Source: Muribaculaceae bacterium
GTDB taxonomy: Bacteria; Bacteroidota; Bacteroidia; Bacteroidales; Muribaculaceae
Reading direction: 5' to 3'
DNA: 44,172 nt
Assembly (NCBI GenBank): GCA_024400935.1
Contig: JAKSLZ010000015.1
Span: forward strand, 1-44,172
Part shown: positions 34,901 to 41,789 of the stretch, in pieces
How the letters are laid out: every line of letters begins with the position of its first letter
Numbering within the stretch: position 1 is the first letter of the stretch
Made by a program: the position numbers and the translations under genes
Notes under the pieces: model-generated
Told to the model about the DNA's origin: nothing
Seen by the model: the letters and a program-made list of their open reading frames with translations, nothing else
The model's database searches: none

Positions 34901-37550
34901 CGCTTTGACCATCATTGAGGCTTAATGAAGTCTTATTCAGGCTAATGCCTTTGGCAGTCATACGAACTGTCACTTGACATGCTGCCGATAGGTTAGTACC
35001 ATCGGTTGTGGTCGCAATGATAGTTGCTGTACCTGGAGCAATGCCTGTTACCTTACCATAGTTATCAACAGTTGCAATATCACTATTACTAGATCTCCAT
35101 AATACATTTTTTTCTGTTGTGTTACTTGGAAATATTGTTGCTACAAGAGTTTCAGTCTTTCCGTCGTATAAAGACAGAACATTTTTGTTTAATGTAATTT
35201 CTTGTGCGACTATACCGACTGTAACTTGACATGATGCCGAGAGATTGGTGCCGTCGGTAGTAGTTGCAGTGATGGTTGCCGTGCCGAGAGCGACGCCTGT
35301 TACCTTGCCGTTGCTGTCAACTGTTGTGATGGCGGTGTTGCTTGACTTCCATATCACGTCTTTTTTGGTGGCATCACTGGGAGATACAATTGCTGTGAGT
35401 GTGCAAGTTGAACCCTTCTCAAGTGTGAGTGTCGTTTTGTCAAGGCTTATGCCAGATGATGTAACTCTAACGGTTACATTGCAGGTGGTAAAAAGATTGC
35501 TTCCATCGGCAGTTTTTGCCGTGATTATCGCACTGCCAGACCCTACTGCGGTTACAACGCCGGTGCTGCTCACTGTTGCAACAGAAGTGTTGCTTGAAGT
35601 CCAGGTGACATTCTTGTTTGTCGCGTCGGTTGGCGACACGGTTGCTGTGAGGGTACTTGTTGAGCCTTTTTCAAGGGTGAGCGAAGTCTTGCTAAGGCTG
35701 ATGCCTGTAGCTGTAATCTTTACCGTTACAGAGCAGCTTGCACTCTTGTTGGAGCCGTCGGTGGTAGTGGCAGTGATTGTCGCACTACCTGGCCTTATTG
35801 CGGTTACAACGCCGGTGCTGCTCACTGTTGCAACAGAAGTGTTGCTTGAAGTCCAGGTGACATTCTTGTTTGTCGCGTCGGTTGGCGACACGGTTGCTGT
35901 GAGGGTACTTGTTGAGCCTTTTTCAAGGGTGAGCGAAGTCTTGCTAAGGCTGATGCCTGTAGCGGAAATTTTAACTGTTACCGCACATGAAGCACTCTTG
36001 TTGGAGCCATCGGTGGTAGTGGTAGTGATTGTCGCACTACCTGGCCCTATTGCGGTTACAATGCCTGTGCTGCTCACTGTTGCAACAGAAGTGTTGCTTG
36101 AAGTCCAGGTGACATTCTTGTTTGTCGCGTCGGTTGGCGACACGGTTGCTGTGAGGGTACTTGTTGAGCCTTTTTCAAGGGTGAGCGAAGTCTTGCTAAG
36201 GCTGATGCCTGTAGCGGAAATTTTAACTGTTACCGCACATGAAGCACTTTTGTTGCTGCCGTCGGTTGTAGTTGCCGTGATGATCGCAGATCCTCCCCCC
36301 GCTGCTGTCACTACCCCCGTGCTACTAACTCTAGCCACCGATGTGTTACTCGAAGTCCAATTTAGAGTTTTGTCAAGTGCATCGACCGGTAATATAGTTG
36401 CTGTTAATGTCTTGCTAGTGCCTTTTTCCAATGTCAAAGAAGTTGGAGTAAGAATAAGGCTTGTTACCTTTCCTAAATCATCCGCGATTGTGTTGAAATA
36501 TTTTTTCCAGTCTGTATTTTCATATCTGCTTACAGCCCCAGATGGTACATGCAGTATAGCCCCCTGCTTAATGCCTCTAAAGCTATCATCAATAGTAGGA
36601 GGTGTTGTTGCGAAGGAATAAACATCCGCAAGACTAAAGCAATTTTCGAACGCCCACCACCCGATAGAAGTGACAGAATTGCCGATAGTCACTCTGGTGA
36701 GATCAGAGACACAGAACGCCTCTTTTCCGATAGAAGTGACGGAGTTGGGGATAATGACGTTGGTGAGATCTTTGCAGCCCATGAACGCCGAGTTTCCGAT
36801 AGAAGTGACGGAGTTGGGGATGGTGGTGTTCTTGCAGCCGTATAAGAGAGTATTTGTGGTAGTTTCAATAATGGCATTGCAATTGTTGCGAGAATCATAC
36901 TTATTGTTGCCCAGATCAACAGTAATGCAGTTGAGCCTGTTGCAGCCACCGAATGCATAGCTTCCGATAGAAGTGACGGAGTTGGGAATGGTTAGCGAAC
37001 CGTTAAATCCGCTGCAGCCCGAGAACGCAGATCCGCCGATAGAGGTGACGGAGTTGGGGATGTTGAGCGAGCCGGTGAATCCGCTGCAGTTATAGAACGC
37101 CGAGTTTCCGATAGAAGTGACGGAGTTGGGAATGTTGAGCGAGCCTGTGAGCCCATGGCAGTACATGAACGCATAGTCCTCGATAGAAGTGACAGAATTG
37201 CCAATAGTGACGCTGGTAAGACCAGAGCAGCGATTGAACGTATAGCGGCCGATGACAGTGACGGAGTTGGGGATGTTGAGCTCGCCTGTGAACCCGCTGC
37301 AGCCATCGAACGCCTCGTTTCCGATAGCAGTGACGGTATAGTATTTTCCGTTGTAGTAGACTCGTTCAGGTATTTTTAGATTTCCACTGCCCCCGTTGTA
37401 GTTAGAGGAAGATCGGTCTGTATATGTTACTGTCACAGACTTCCCATCGCTATTCTTGTTATAGGCGATGCCATCGACCATAAAGTGGTAGGCGCTAGCT
37501 GATAGCCACGCGGTTAACAGCAATATGGAGATAAAAAATAGTCGTTTCAT
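31968..37550 (-). CDS. Giant surface protein: BspA-type LRRs, 11 Ig-like repeats, two cohesin-like modules, dockerin-like pair, T9SS tail
   Basis: A 1860-residue protein. Order: signal peptide (1-20); BspA-type leucine-rich repeats (about 50-345) of the form IPNSVTSIGNSAFYNCSGFT; eleven Big_2 Ig-like repeats of about 84 residues (about 360-1465; motifs SLTLEKGSTSTLTATVSP, VTWTSSNTSVATV, GSATITATTTDGSN); cohesin-like module 1 (about 1468-1610); a degenerate dockerin-like pair (DANHDKKVSISD and NLNEDREISIGD, about 1610-1665); cohesin-like module 2 (about 1670-1807, AFQADLGLPAG, RAGRSHSV); and a type A T9SS sorting domain (about 1813-1860, VNVYNTAGQLI, GLPAGFYLVG). Ig repeat 8 is split by a 182-residue insert. 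LRR and Ig modules suggest adhesion. The cohesin-like modules and T9SS tail suggest a surface scaffold. It follows the lipoprotein by 22 bases. Confidence 0.88.
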   Translation of the reverse strand: MKRLFFISILLLTAWLSASAYHFMVDGIAYNKNSDGKSVTVTYTDRSSSNYNGGSGNLKIPERVYYNGKYYTVTAIGNEAFDGCSGFTGELNIPNSVTVIGRYTFNRCSGLTSVTIGNSVTSIEDYAFMYCHGLTGSLNIPNSVTSIGNSAFYNCSGFTGSLNIPNSVTSIGGSAFSGCSGFNGSLTIPNSVTSIGSYAFGGCNRLNCITVDLGNNKYDSRNNCNAIIETTTNTLLYGCKNTTIPNSVTSIGNSAFMGCKDLTNVIIPNSVTSIGKEAFCVSDLTRVTIGNSVTSIGWWAFENCFSLADVYSFATTPPTIDDSFRGIKQGAILHVPSGAVSRYENTDWKKYFNTIADDLGKVTSLILTPTSLTLEKGTSKTLTATILPVDALDKTLNWTSSNTSVARVSSTGVVTAAGGGSAIITATTTDGSNKSASCAVTVKISATGISLSKTSLTLEKGSTSTLTATVSPTDATNKNVTWTSSNTSVATVSSTGIVTAIGPGSATITTTTTDGSNKSASCAVTVKISATGISLSKTSLTLEKGSTSTLTATVSPTDATNKNVTWTSSNTSVATVSSTGVVTAIRPGSATITATTTDGSNKSASCSVTVKITATGISLSKTSLTLEKGSTSTLTATVSPTDATNKNVTWTSSNTSVATVSSTGVVTAVGSGSAIITAKTADGSNLFTTCNVTVRVTSSGISLDKTTLTLEKGSTCTLTAIVSPSDATKKDVIWKSSNTAITTVDSNGKVTGVALGTATITATTTDGTNLSASCQVTVGIVAQEITLNKNVLSLYDGKTETLVATIFPSNTTEKNVLWRSSNSDIATVDNYGKVTGIAPGTATIIATTTDGTNLSAACQVTVRMTAKGISLNKTSLSLNDGQSETLKATVTPSSTYNQTVAWLSSNSSIATVDQYGIVTAIGPGTASITATTTDGTNLSASCIVTVFMKAKAISLNKTTMTINDGQREKLTVNFTPSNTTNKNVTWTTSNSAIATVDSYGNVTGIAPGETVSNVVIGSGIESNYYVPYGNYDKNSTTQTIYKAAELGGSGQIKSIAYEVGAASNHSASIKIYMGHKSGLFSNADDYVSSSALTLVYSGSPTLGRSTGWETITLNTPFNYNGKDNLVVVVCRQSSSYNSELKYKYTSAPADGNYCLRRGSDSNTDYGSVSYSSNYSTVTYRPNIKIAIPTNETATITATTTDGTYLSASCQVKVLMRAKNISLNKTSLTLNDGQTETLVATVTPENTSNKGVTWLSSDTTIAKVDNNGKVIAIGPGTVNITATTTDGTNLTATCKVTVLMKAKGISLNKSTLSILKGQSETLVATVTPSNTSDKSVTWRSSNTSVARVDEYGKVTAVDGGTATITATTADGTYLSAYCQVTVIVKATGITLNNDHITVEEEKSTSLYANITPYNITNKNVTWKSANPSIATVDSYGRVTGVTFGETTITATTTDGTNLSASCAVTVIVKKFYAETIDFFGGEDVTVPVKMRNSMEISGFQTEIYLPDEFSFAIDEDRIPELSLSGRASRNHTIGSTSTAVASKAIRVLSYSNTSKAYSGNDGDLFYFTLKSDWDSDIDTYYVTLDNSKLAKPDGEELDIDDTTIKLRCYYVPGDANHDKKVSISDIIAEARYILLQDPYPFHYKSANLNEDREISIGDIVLTANVILGRTQVPDKKFKVQRVMGGDALCANVIESRGDGSRTIAIALDGSTDYTAFQADLGLPAGMEITGARLSDRAGRSHSVAMNQISGNTVRVLAYASDNAVFAGNSGDLLLIDVKGHGNIEMTNALFAEPNGCEHEFDEMTFSTELSGINDITTGDNAPVNVYNTAGQLIRTNVNPETATQGLPAGFYLVGNKKVVVK
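33974..34527. repeat. In-frame 546-bp insert bounded by an 8-bp direct repeat
   Basis: CAGTTTCG occurs at 33974-33981 and 34520-34527. The 546 bases from one copy to the next encode 182 residues (starting VSNVVIGSGIESNYYVPYGN) that interrupt Ig repeat 8 between GIAPG and TATITATTTDGT. The segment is AT-richer than the N-terminal half of the gene. Confidence 0.75.
35560..36330. repeat. Near-identical 252-bp tandem units encoding Ig-like repeats
   Basis: The phrase GGTGCTGCTCACTGTTGCAA (or a one-base variant) recurs with a 252-bp period at about 35562, 35814 and 36066, with a diverged fourth unit near 36318. About 150 bases per unit are almost unchanged. This encodes Ig repeats 1-4 of the giant protein. 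Confidence 0.85.
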
Positions 37551-37572
37551 ATCTATATAAATTTAGGTGTTG

Positions 37573-38007
37573 TTATAGGTCTCTTGTAAGAACGAGTTTG
37601 CTTGTTGACCTAATACCGAAAAGCATGGCGTCTTTTTCGCTGTTGGGGGTGAGTACGAGGGTTTGAGTCTTCCACGCGTCTCCCTTAATAGAATATGAAA
37701 ATGAGTAGGTCGAACCGTTTTCGGCTTTCAATATGATTTTACTCTTTGAAGCAGAGAAATGTCCTTTGAAATAGTCGTACTGACCTTCAAACCAGAACAT
37801 GTAGTCGTGGCCCTTGGGGTCATCCTCGTCGCCCTCGTCACGGAATGTGATAAAGTAATCGTTTGAACCGACTTCATAAACCCATTCGCCATAAAGGTCG
37901 CTTGAGAAACTGCCTCCACCACCGGGCTCATCGTCGCCACACGAATTGAATGAAATGGCAGCAAAAATAGCTGCGAAAATTACAAGAAGGAAATTAAGCT
38001 TTTTCAT
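37573..38007 (-). CDS. Small surface-type lipoprotein
   Basis: The 144-residue product has a lipoprotein signal peptide ending in the lipobox FNSC (Cys23). The next residues, GDDEPGGGG, are acidic and fit the Bacteroidetes surface-export signal seen after the lipidated Cys in this phylum. The body is a small beta-rich domain (YGEWVYEVGSNDYFITF, FWFEGQYDYFKGHF, IILKAENGSTYSFSYSI) of lipocalin or beta-sandwich appearance; I do not recognise a family. It ends 22 bases before the giant LRR/Ig/cohesin protein, so the two are very likely cotranscribed and may work at the surface together. Its promoter is uncertain: the strong box upstream belongs to the structured RNA. Confidence 0.75.
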   Translation of the reverse strand: MKKLNFLLVIFAAIFAAISFNSCGDDEPGGGGSFSSDLYGEWVYEVGSNDYFITFRDEGDEDDPKGHDYMFWFEGQYDYFKGHFSASKSKIILKAENGSTYSFSYSIKGDAWKTQTLVLTPNSEKDAMLFGIRSTSKLVLTRDL

Positions 38008-38061
38008 AATACAACTTTGTGTTTCTCACGTCCCCATTGAAACCAGTTTAAGTTATGGCAC

Positions 38062-38329
38062 AAAAAGAAAGCGTGGGACGATGTCACTGATAGTTGATTC
38101 AGAGGCATCGCCAAACGCCCAAGTCTAAACTATGCAGTCCACCCCCACGCGATGCTTATAAGGACCGCCCCGCTTGTGGGGTGGATACAAGCAAACACGA
38201 AGGCGTTTCATGACTGCTTCAAAGCCTTAGACTATAAGAAAAATTGGCGATTTTACTGAATCAGACTCGAAGCGAAACGCTTTCAACCAAATGTCCTTCA
38301 AGCGGCGGCCTCTGCCGCACGTTCTTGAA
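38062..38329 (-). ncRNA. Rod-shaped structured RNA, candidate 6S RNA / Bacteroidales-1 motif
   Basis: The minus-strand RNA can fold into one long interrupted hairpin with nested stems: 38284-38277 with 38074-38067 (8 of 8), 38263-38256 with 38102-38095 (8/8), 38251-38244 with 38114-38107 (8/8), 38233-38226 with 38129-38122 (8, one G-U), 38217-38212 with 38139-38134 (6/6), 38192-38186 with 38160-38154 (7, one G-U) and 38184-38178 with 38171-38165 (6/7), capped by a 6-base loop. A separate 5' hairpin covers 38328-38298. TTTTT follows the closing stem. A -7 box TAACTTTG lies at 38343-38336. Promoter, rod shape with internal bubbles and terminator-like end are those of 6S RNA. From memory, Bacteroidales-1 RNAs have this layout and were proposed as 6S counterparts. 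Sequence identity to that family was not tested. Confidence 0.6.
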
Positions 38330-38335
38330 TTGTTG

Positions 38336-38343
38336 CAAAGTTA
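38336..38343 (-). promoter_or_regulatory. -7 box of the structured RNA
   Basis: TAACTTTG on the minus strand fits TAnnTTTG and places the RNA start near 38329. The region upstream is T-rich without a clear TTG at -33. Confidence 0.55.
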
Positions 38344-38413
38344 GTGATTTTTTTGAAAAAAACTGAAGAAATTATCCGAATTTAGAAGAATTTATCTTCG
38401 CGTCTCCTACAGG

Positions 38414-38532
38414 GGCACGGAGAAGGTCACGCTGATATACTGACAGAAATTAAAAGAAATTAAAAATTAATTATTTTGGGACACAGGAATATAATTTTAT
38501 TTTGAATAATTTCTTTTAATTTCTGTCAGTTT
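38414..38532. repeat. Dispersed fold-back repeat, copy 2
   Basis: Arms at 38440-38461 (CTGACAGAAATTAAAAGAAA plus TT) and 38508-38529 are perfect 22-bp inverted repeats. They enclose TTATTTTGGGACACA and TTTTATTTTGAATAA. The left flank GGCACGGAGAAGGTCACGCT is shared with copy 1 at 30955. Confidence 0.88.
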
Positions 38533-38559
38533 CGTTACTCATCTGCGTGAGATATTTGT

Positions 38560-38567
38560 TAACTTTG
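38560..38567 (+). promoter_or_regulatory. -7 box of the amidase/hydrolase pair
   Basis: TAACTTTG fits TAnnTTTG. It implies a start of transcription near 38574, so the ATG at 38572 cannot be used and the start is 38608 or 38587. Confidence 0.5.
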
Positions 38568-38607
38568 CAATGTGAAATGGAAATTTATGAACCTCAAATA
38601 CTTTAAA

Positions 38608-39801
38608 ATGAAGAAATCTATCGTCCTGCTTCTTGCACTTGCTTGCATTGCCGGTGCTGAAGCTAAGGGTCTTAAAGGAAAGACTATCTATCTGAATCCC
38701 GGACACGGCGGCTACACTACCGGCGACCGCCCCACTGCAACCATCAACCACGAGTATATGGACACGCTCAGTTTCTATGAGACTCGCTCAAACCTGTGGA
38801 AAGCCCAAGAGGTGGCCAAGCACCTGCGCCAGGACGGCGCCAAGGTGATAATGAGCCGCACACGCAGCGGATATGTCACCCTGGCACAGATGGAGGACGG
38901 TATCCTCAACGAGAACCAGGAGAGCCACGCAATCCCCTCAGAACAAGCAGTGGACACTCGCTTCAACCAAGTGGAGACAACAGTCGATGAGAACGGACAG
39001 CAGCAAATCGTGGGTCTGGAGCGCATCGCCTGCCAGGTGGATTCTATCAAGCCCGACTACTTCCTGTCGATGCACAGCAATGCCCATGTGAACGGCTCTA
39101 CAATCAACTACCTGCTCATGCTCTATCGTGGCGAAACTGACAAGCCATATTATAAACACAGCGACGAGATGGCTCGAGCTATGTGGCCCTACGCATTTGA
39201 CAACCCTCTGTCCACTTGGAGCCATTACTCGCCCGAGAAGATGGCCGTTGTGGGCGACATCTCGTGGATGGGCGGCACACCTCCGGGTACGCCCAACCGC
39301 ACCGGAGCTACTGGCTACTATGCAGTGCTTAAGTTCAACGCTCCCGGCTTCCTCGTCGAGGGATCATTCCACACTTATGACCCCGAGCGTCAGCGCCTGC
39401 TCAACCGCGACTACTGCCGCCTGGAGGGCTTGCGCTACTATCGTGGCATACGTGCCTACTTCAAGGGGAAACCCGAGAAGGTGGGCTATCTCGCAGGAAC
39501 CGTTAAGAGTGCAACCGAGGTGATGGATCACCCTCGATACAAATATCGTGAGGGTAGCGACGATCAGTGGAAACCCATCAACTATGCTATGGTGTATTTG
39601 ATGGACTCACACGGTGTCACCATCAGGACCTATCGCACTGACGGTGAGTGGAACGGTGTGTTCGCATTCTTCGGCCTCAAGCCCGGCAAGTACACCCTGC
39701 GCTACGAGGCCAATGGCTATGTGACTAAAACCGAAAAAGTTGAAGTCAAAGCCGACAAGACAACATATGTTCTTCCTAAACTTGAACTCAAAAATGAATA
39801 A
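38608..39801 (+). CDS. Secreted N-acetylmuramoyl-L-alanine amidase-like protein (short paralogue)
   Basis: From the ATG at 38608 the product has 397 residues: signal peptide (MKKSIVLLLALACIAGAEA), Amidase_3-type domain (about 24-275) and a carboxypeptidase-regulatory-like domain (about 285-395; NGVFAFFGLKPGKYTLRYEA). Metal and catalytic residues are all present: LNPGHGG (His33), SFYETRS (Glu58), LSMHSNAH (His156) and LVEGSFHTYDPE (Glu251). It is clearly paralogous to the first 365 residues of the amidase at 11230-14901 (shared NPGHG, DRP, TLxFYE, LYRG, EGxFHTY, GVFAFF) but lacks the propeller-like part and the dockerin. It therefore should be free in the periplasm or medium. The last 8 bases overlap the following hydrolase. 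Confidence 0.87.
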   Translation: MKKSIVLLLALACIAGAEAKGLKGKTIYLNPGHGGYTTGDRPTATINHEYMDTLSFYETRSNLWKAQEVAKHLRQDGAKVIMSRTRSGYVTLAQMEDGILNENQESHAIPSEQAVDTRFNQVETTVDENGQQQIVGLERIACQVDSIKPDYFLSMHSNAHVNGSTINYLLMLYRGETDKPYYKHSDEMARAMWPYAFDNPLSTWSHYSPEKMAVVGDISWMGGTPPGTPNRTGATGYYAVLKFNAPGFLVEGSFHTYDPERQRLLNRDYCRLEGLRYYRGIRAYFKGKPEKVGYLAGTVKSATEVMDHPRYKYREGSDDQWKPINYAMVYLMDSHGVTIRTYRTDGEWNGVFAFFGLKPGKYTLRYEANGYVTKTEKVEVKADKTTYVLPKLELKNE

Positions 39802-40591
39802 CGTTATAATAGACAGCGTCACAACCCCTGAGTTTGTGATGGACTATGCCTCATTTGGCAACGGTGAGCAGGCATTCGTTCTTCTCCCGGGGCTCAGCCT
39901 TCTCCCCGTCACCCCCATGGCAAAGGCTGTGGCAATGCAGTACAGAAAATTTCACAAGGATTACAAGGTATATCTCTTTGACCGCAAACGCGATGTCAAG
40001 ATGGGATATACCATTGCCCAGATGGCCCAGGACACAGCTACGGCTATGCGTAGCCTCGGCATTAAGAATGCCCACATCATGGGATGCTCGCAAGGCGGAA
40101 TGATTGCCCAGATTATAGCGGCCAACCATCCTGAGCTGGTGTCTAAACTGGTGCTGTGCTGCACTGCGGCTGCTCCCAGCAAGATGGCCGAGAAAGTGCT
40201 GGGCAACTGGATAAAGCTGGCTCAAGAGGGCGATGTTGCGAAACTCAACCGTGACGTCTTTGCACACATTTACTCTGCTGCTTTCTATGAGAAAAACGCC
40301 CAGTCGTTTGCCTTGGCCGAGAACTTGGGTAGCGAGCAAGACCTGAAACGATTCGTCGCCCTGGGCAGCGCATGCCAGGACTATGACTCACGCGAGCTGC
40401 TGGCACACATCCAGTGCCCCACCCTTGTCGTGGGCTCTAACATAGACAATGTGCTATCGGGCGAAAGCTCAATAGAACTCGCCCAGGCGTTGCAGTGCAA
40501 GCTCATCATGTATGATGAATATGGCCATGCAGCCTTTGACGAGGCTCCCGACCTACACGATCACCTTCTTGAATTCTTTCAGGAACGATAA
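39794..40591 (+). CDS. Alpha/beta hydrolase
   Basis: The 265-residue product (start MNNVIIDSVTTPEF at 39794) is an alpha/beta-hydrolase-fold enzyme. The nucleophile elbow is GCSQGG with Ser99; Asp218 (GSNIDNV) and His245 (YGHAAFDE) complete the triad; FVLLPGLSLLP gives the oxyanion loop. It has no signal peptide, so it is cytoplasmic. Members include esterases, lactonases and peptidases; the substrate cannot be told. An upstream ATG at 39740 lies inside the amidase gene and is not needed. The ATG overlaps the amidase stop by 8 bases (translational coupling). Its 3' end overlaps the convergent msrC gene by 13 bases. Confidence 0.85.
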   Translation: MNNVIIDSVTTPEFVMDYASFGNGEQAFVLLPGLSLLPVTPMAKAVAMQYRKFHKDYKVYLFDRKRDVKMGYTIAQMAQDTATAMRSLGIKNAHIMGCSQGGMIAQIIAANHPELVSKLVLCCTAAAPSKMAEKVLGNWIKLAQEGDVAKLNRDVFAHIYSAAFYEKNAQSFALAENLGSEQDLKRFVALGSACQDYDSRELLAHIQCPTLVVGSNIDNVLSGESSIELAQALQCKLIMYDEYGHAAFDEAPDLHDHLLEFFQER

Positions 40592-41049
40592 ATGACCTTT
40601 GCAATGATTGCAGCAGCCTCATTGAGGTAACGAGCATCAACGTCGTCAAATGCGCCCAGTTCGCGGCTATCTACATCAATGACACTCTGCACAGTGCCGG
40701 TGGCATCAGTCATCGGCACTACAATCTCGCTGCGCGACAAGCTGCTGCACGCAATGTGCCCGGGGAACTCTTCTACATCGGGCACCACAAGCGTCTCGTT
40801 ACGGGCCCATGCAGTGCCGCACACTCCGCGGCCGTGCTTTATGCGATAGCAAGCCGATGTGCCCTGAAACGGACCCAGTTCCAGACGGTCCCCATTCACG
40901 GTATAGAAGCCCGTCCAGAAGAATCTTTCGCCCATCACCTCGCGCATCAGCGCGCTGGCATTAGCCATGACACTCACAGCATTTGTTTCACAAGATATCA
41001 TTGGCTCCAGACGCGACAGCAGCTCCTTGTATAATGTTTCTTTATCCAT
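40579..41049 (-). CDS. msrC: Free methionine-(R)-sulfoxide reductase (GAF domain)
   Basis: The 156-residue GAF-domain protein matches fRMsr, which reduces free methionine-R-sulfoxide in the cytoplasm. The signature LGPFQGTSACYRIKHGRGVCG and FPGHIACSSLSRSEIVVPM is complete. The three cysteines of the reaction cycle are Cys67, Cys77 and Cys101, with the same spacing as Cys84, Cys94 and Cys118 of the E. coli enzyme. It starts 7 bases after the ung stop, so the two share a transcript, both dealing with damage repair. Confidence 0.92.
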   Translation of the reverse strand: MDKETLYKELLSRLEPMISCETNAVSVMANASALMREVMGERFFWTGFYTVNGDRLELGPFQGTSACYRIKHGRGVCGTAWARNETLVVPDVEEFPGHIACSSLSRSEIVVPMTDATGTVQSVIDVDSRELGAFDDVDARYLNEAAAIIAKVIYRS

Positions 41050-41056
41050 ACGTTAG

Positions 41057-41719
41057 TTACCACTTAATAGGTTCTATGCCATGCTGCACCATGTAAGCAT
41101 TGGCTTGTGAGAAATGATGATTGCCAAAGAAGCCTCGATAGGCCGACAGAGGCGACGGATGAGGCGAAGTGAGTACCAGATGCTTCATGCGGTTGATGAA
41201 CGCGCCCTTCTTGATGGCATAGCTACCCCACAAGATGAATACCAGGTGCTCACGGGCAGCGGCAAGGCGTGCTATGGCTGCATCGGTAAACTCCTCCCAG
41301 CCTCGGTTTTGATGTGACCCCGCACGATGAGCCTCCACAGTGAGTGTGGCATTGAGCAGCAACACACCCTGCTTGGCCCAACGCTCCAGGTTGCCGCTTG
41401 CGGGAATGGGAGCTCCCGTGTCATCGTGCACCTCCTTGAAGATATTGTTGAGCGACGGTGGGAACGGAATGCCGTCATTGACGCTGAAACACAAGCCATG
41501 GGCCTGCCCCACATCATGATAAGGATCCTGCCCCAGGATAACCACCTTCACGTCATTGAAAGGGGTTGTATCAAATGCCGCAAATATCTGCTTGCCTGGA
41601 GGGAATATCTGCTTGGTGCGGTATTCCTCGTGCAGCCAACGGGTCAGGTTTACAAAGTAATCCTTATCCCACTCGGCAGCCAGAGCCTCTTTCCACGATT
41701 CTTCTATTTTGACATTCAT
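41057..41719 (-). CDS. ung: Uracil-DNA glycosylase, family 1
   Basis: The 220-residue enzyme removes uracil from DNA as the first step of base excision repair. The water-activating motif GQDPYHD (Asp65), the LLLNATLTVE segment, FILWGSYA and the HPSPLSAYRGFFG loop with its conserved His are all present. Length and start (MNVKIEESWKEAL) are usual. The -7 box TAGATTTG at 41752-41745 lies in a promoter region shared back-to-back with tRNA-Arg. msrC follows after 7 bases. Confidence 0.96.
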   Translation of the reverse strand: MNVKIEESWKEALAAEWDKDYFVNLTRWLHEEYRTKQIFPPGKQIFAAFDTTPFNDVKVVILGQDPYHDVGQAHGLCFSVNDGIPFPPSLNNIFKEVHDDTGAPIPASGNLERWAKQGVLLLNATLTVEAHRAGSHQNRGWEEFTDAAIARLAAAREHLVFILWGSYAIKKGAFINRMKHLVLTSPHPSPLSAYRGFFGNHHFSQANAYMVQHGIEPIKW

Positions 41720-41738
41720 ATTTTTGCAATTTAAATTA

Positions 41739-41775
41739 GATTTGCAAATCTACAAAAATAATCGTAAATTTGCAA
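41739..41775. promoter_or_regulatory. Overlapping divergent promoters for ung (-) and tRNA-Arg (+)
   Basis: Plus strand: TTTG at 41741-41744 and TAAATTTG at 41765-41772 with a 20-base spacer, serving the tRNA. Minus strand: TTG at 41775-41773 and TAGATTTG at 41752-41745 with a 20-base spacer, serving ung. The -33 box of one and the -7 box of the other share the 12-bp palindrome GATTTGCAAATC (41739-41750). Confidence 0.65.
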
Positions 41776-41789
41776 CGCAAAAACAACAT

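Noticed and set aside
35245-36621. Plus-strand open frame of 458 codons with a repeated Val/Leu-rich product
   Set aside because: It is antisense to the Ig-like repeats of the giant protein, which have domain-level matches; the long antisense frame follows from repeated codon use.
40579-40591. 13-base overlap of the hydrolase and msrC 3' ends as a regulatory antisense pair
   Set aside because: Short convergent overlaps are common, and nothing in the sequence suggests more than compact packing.
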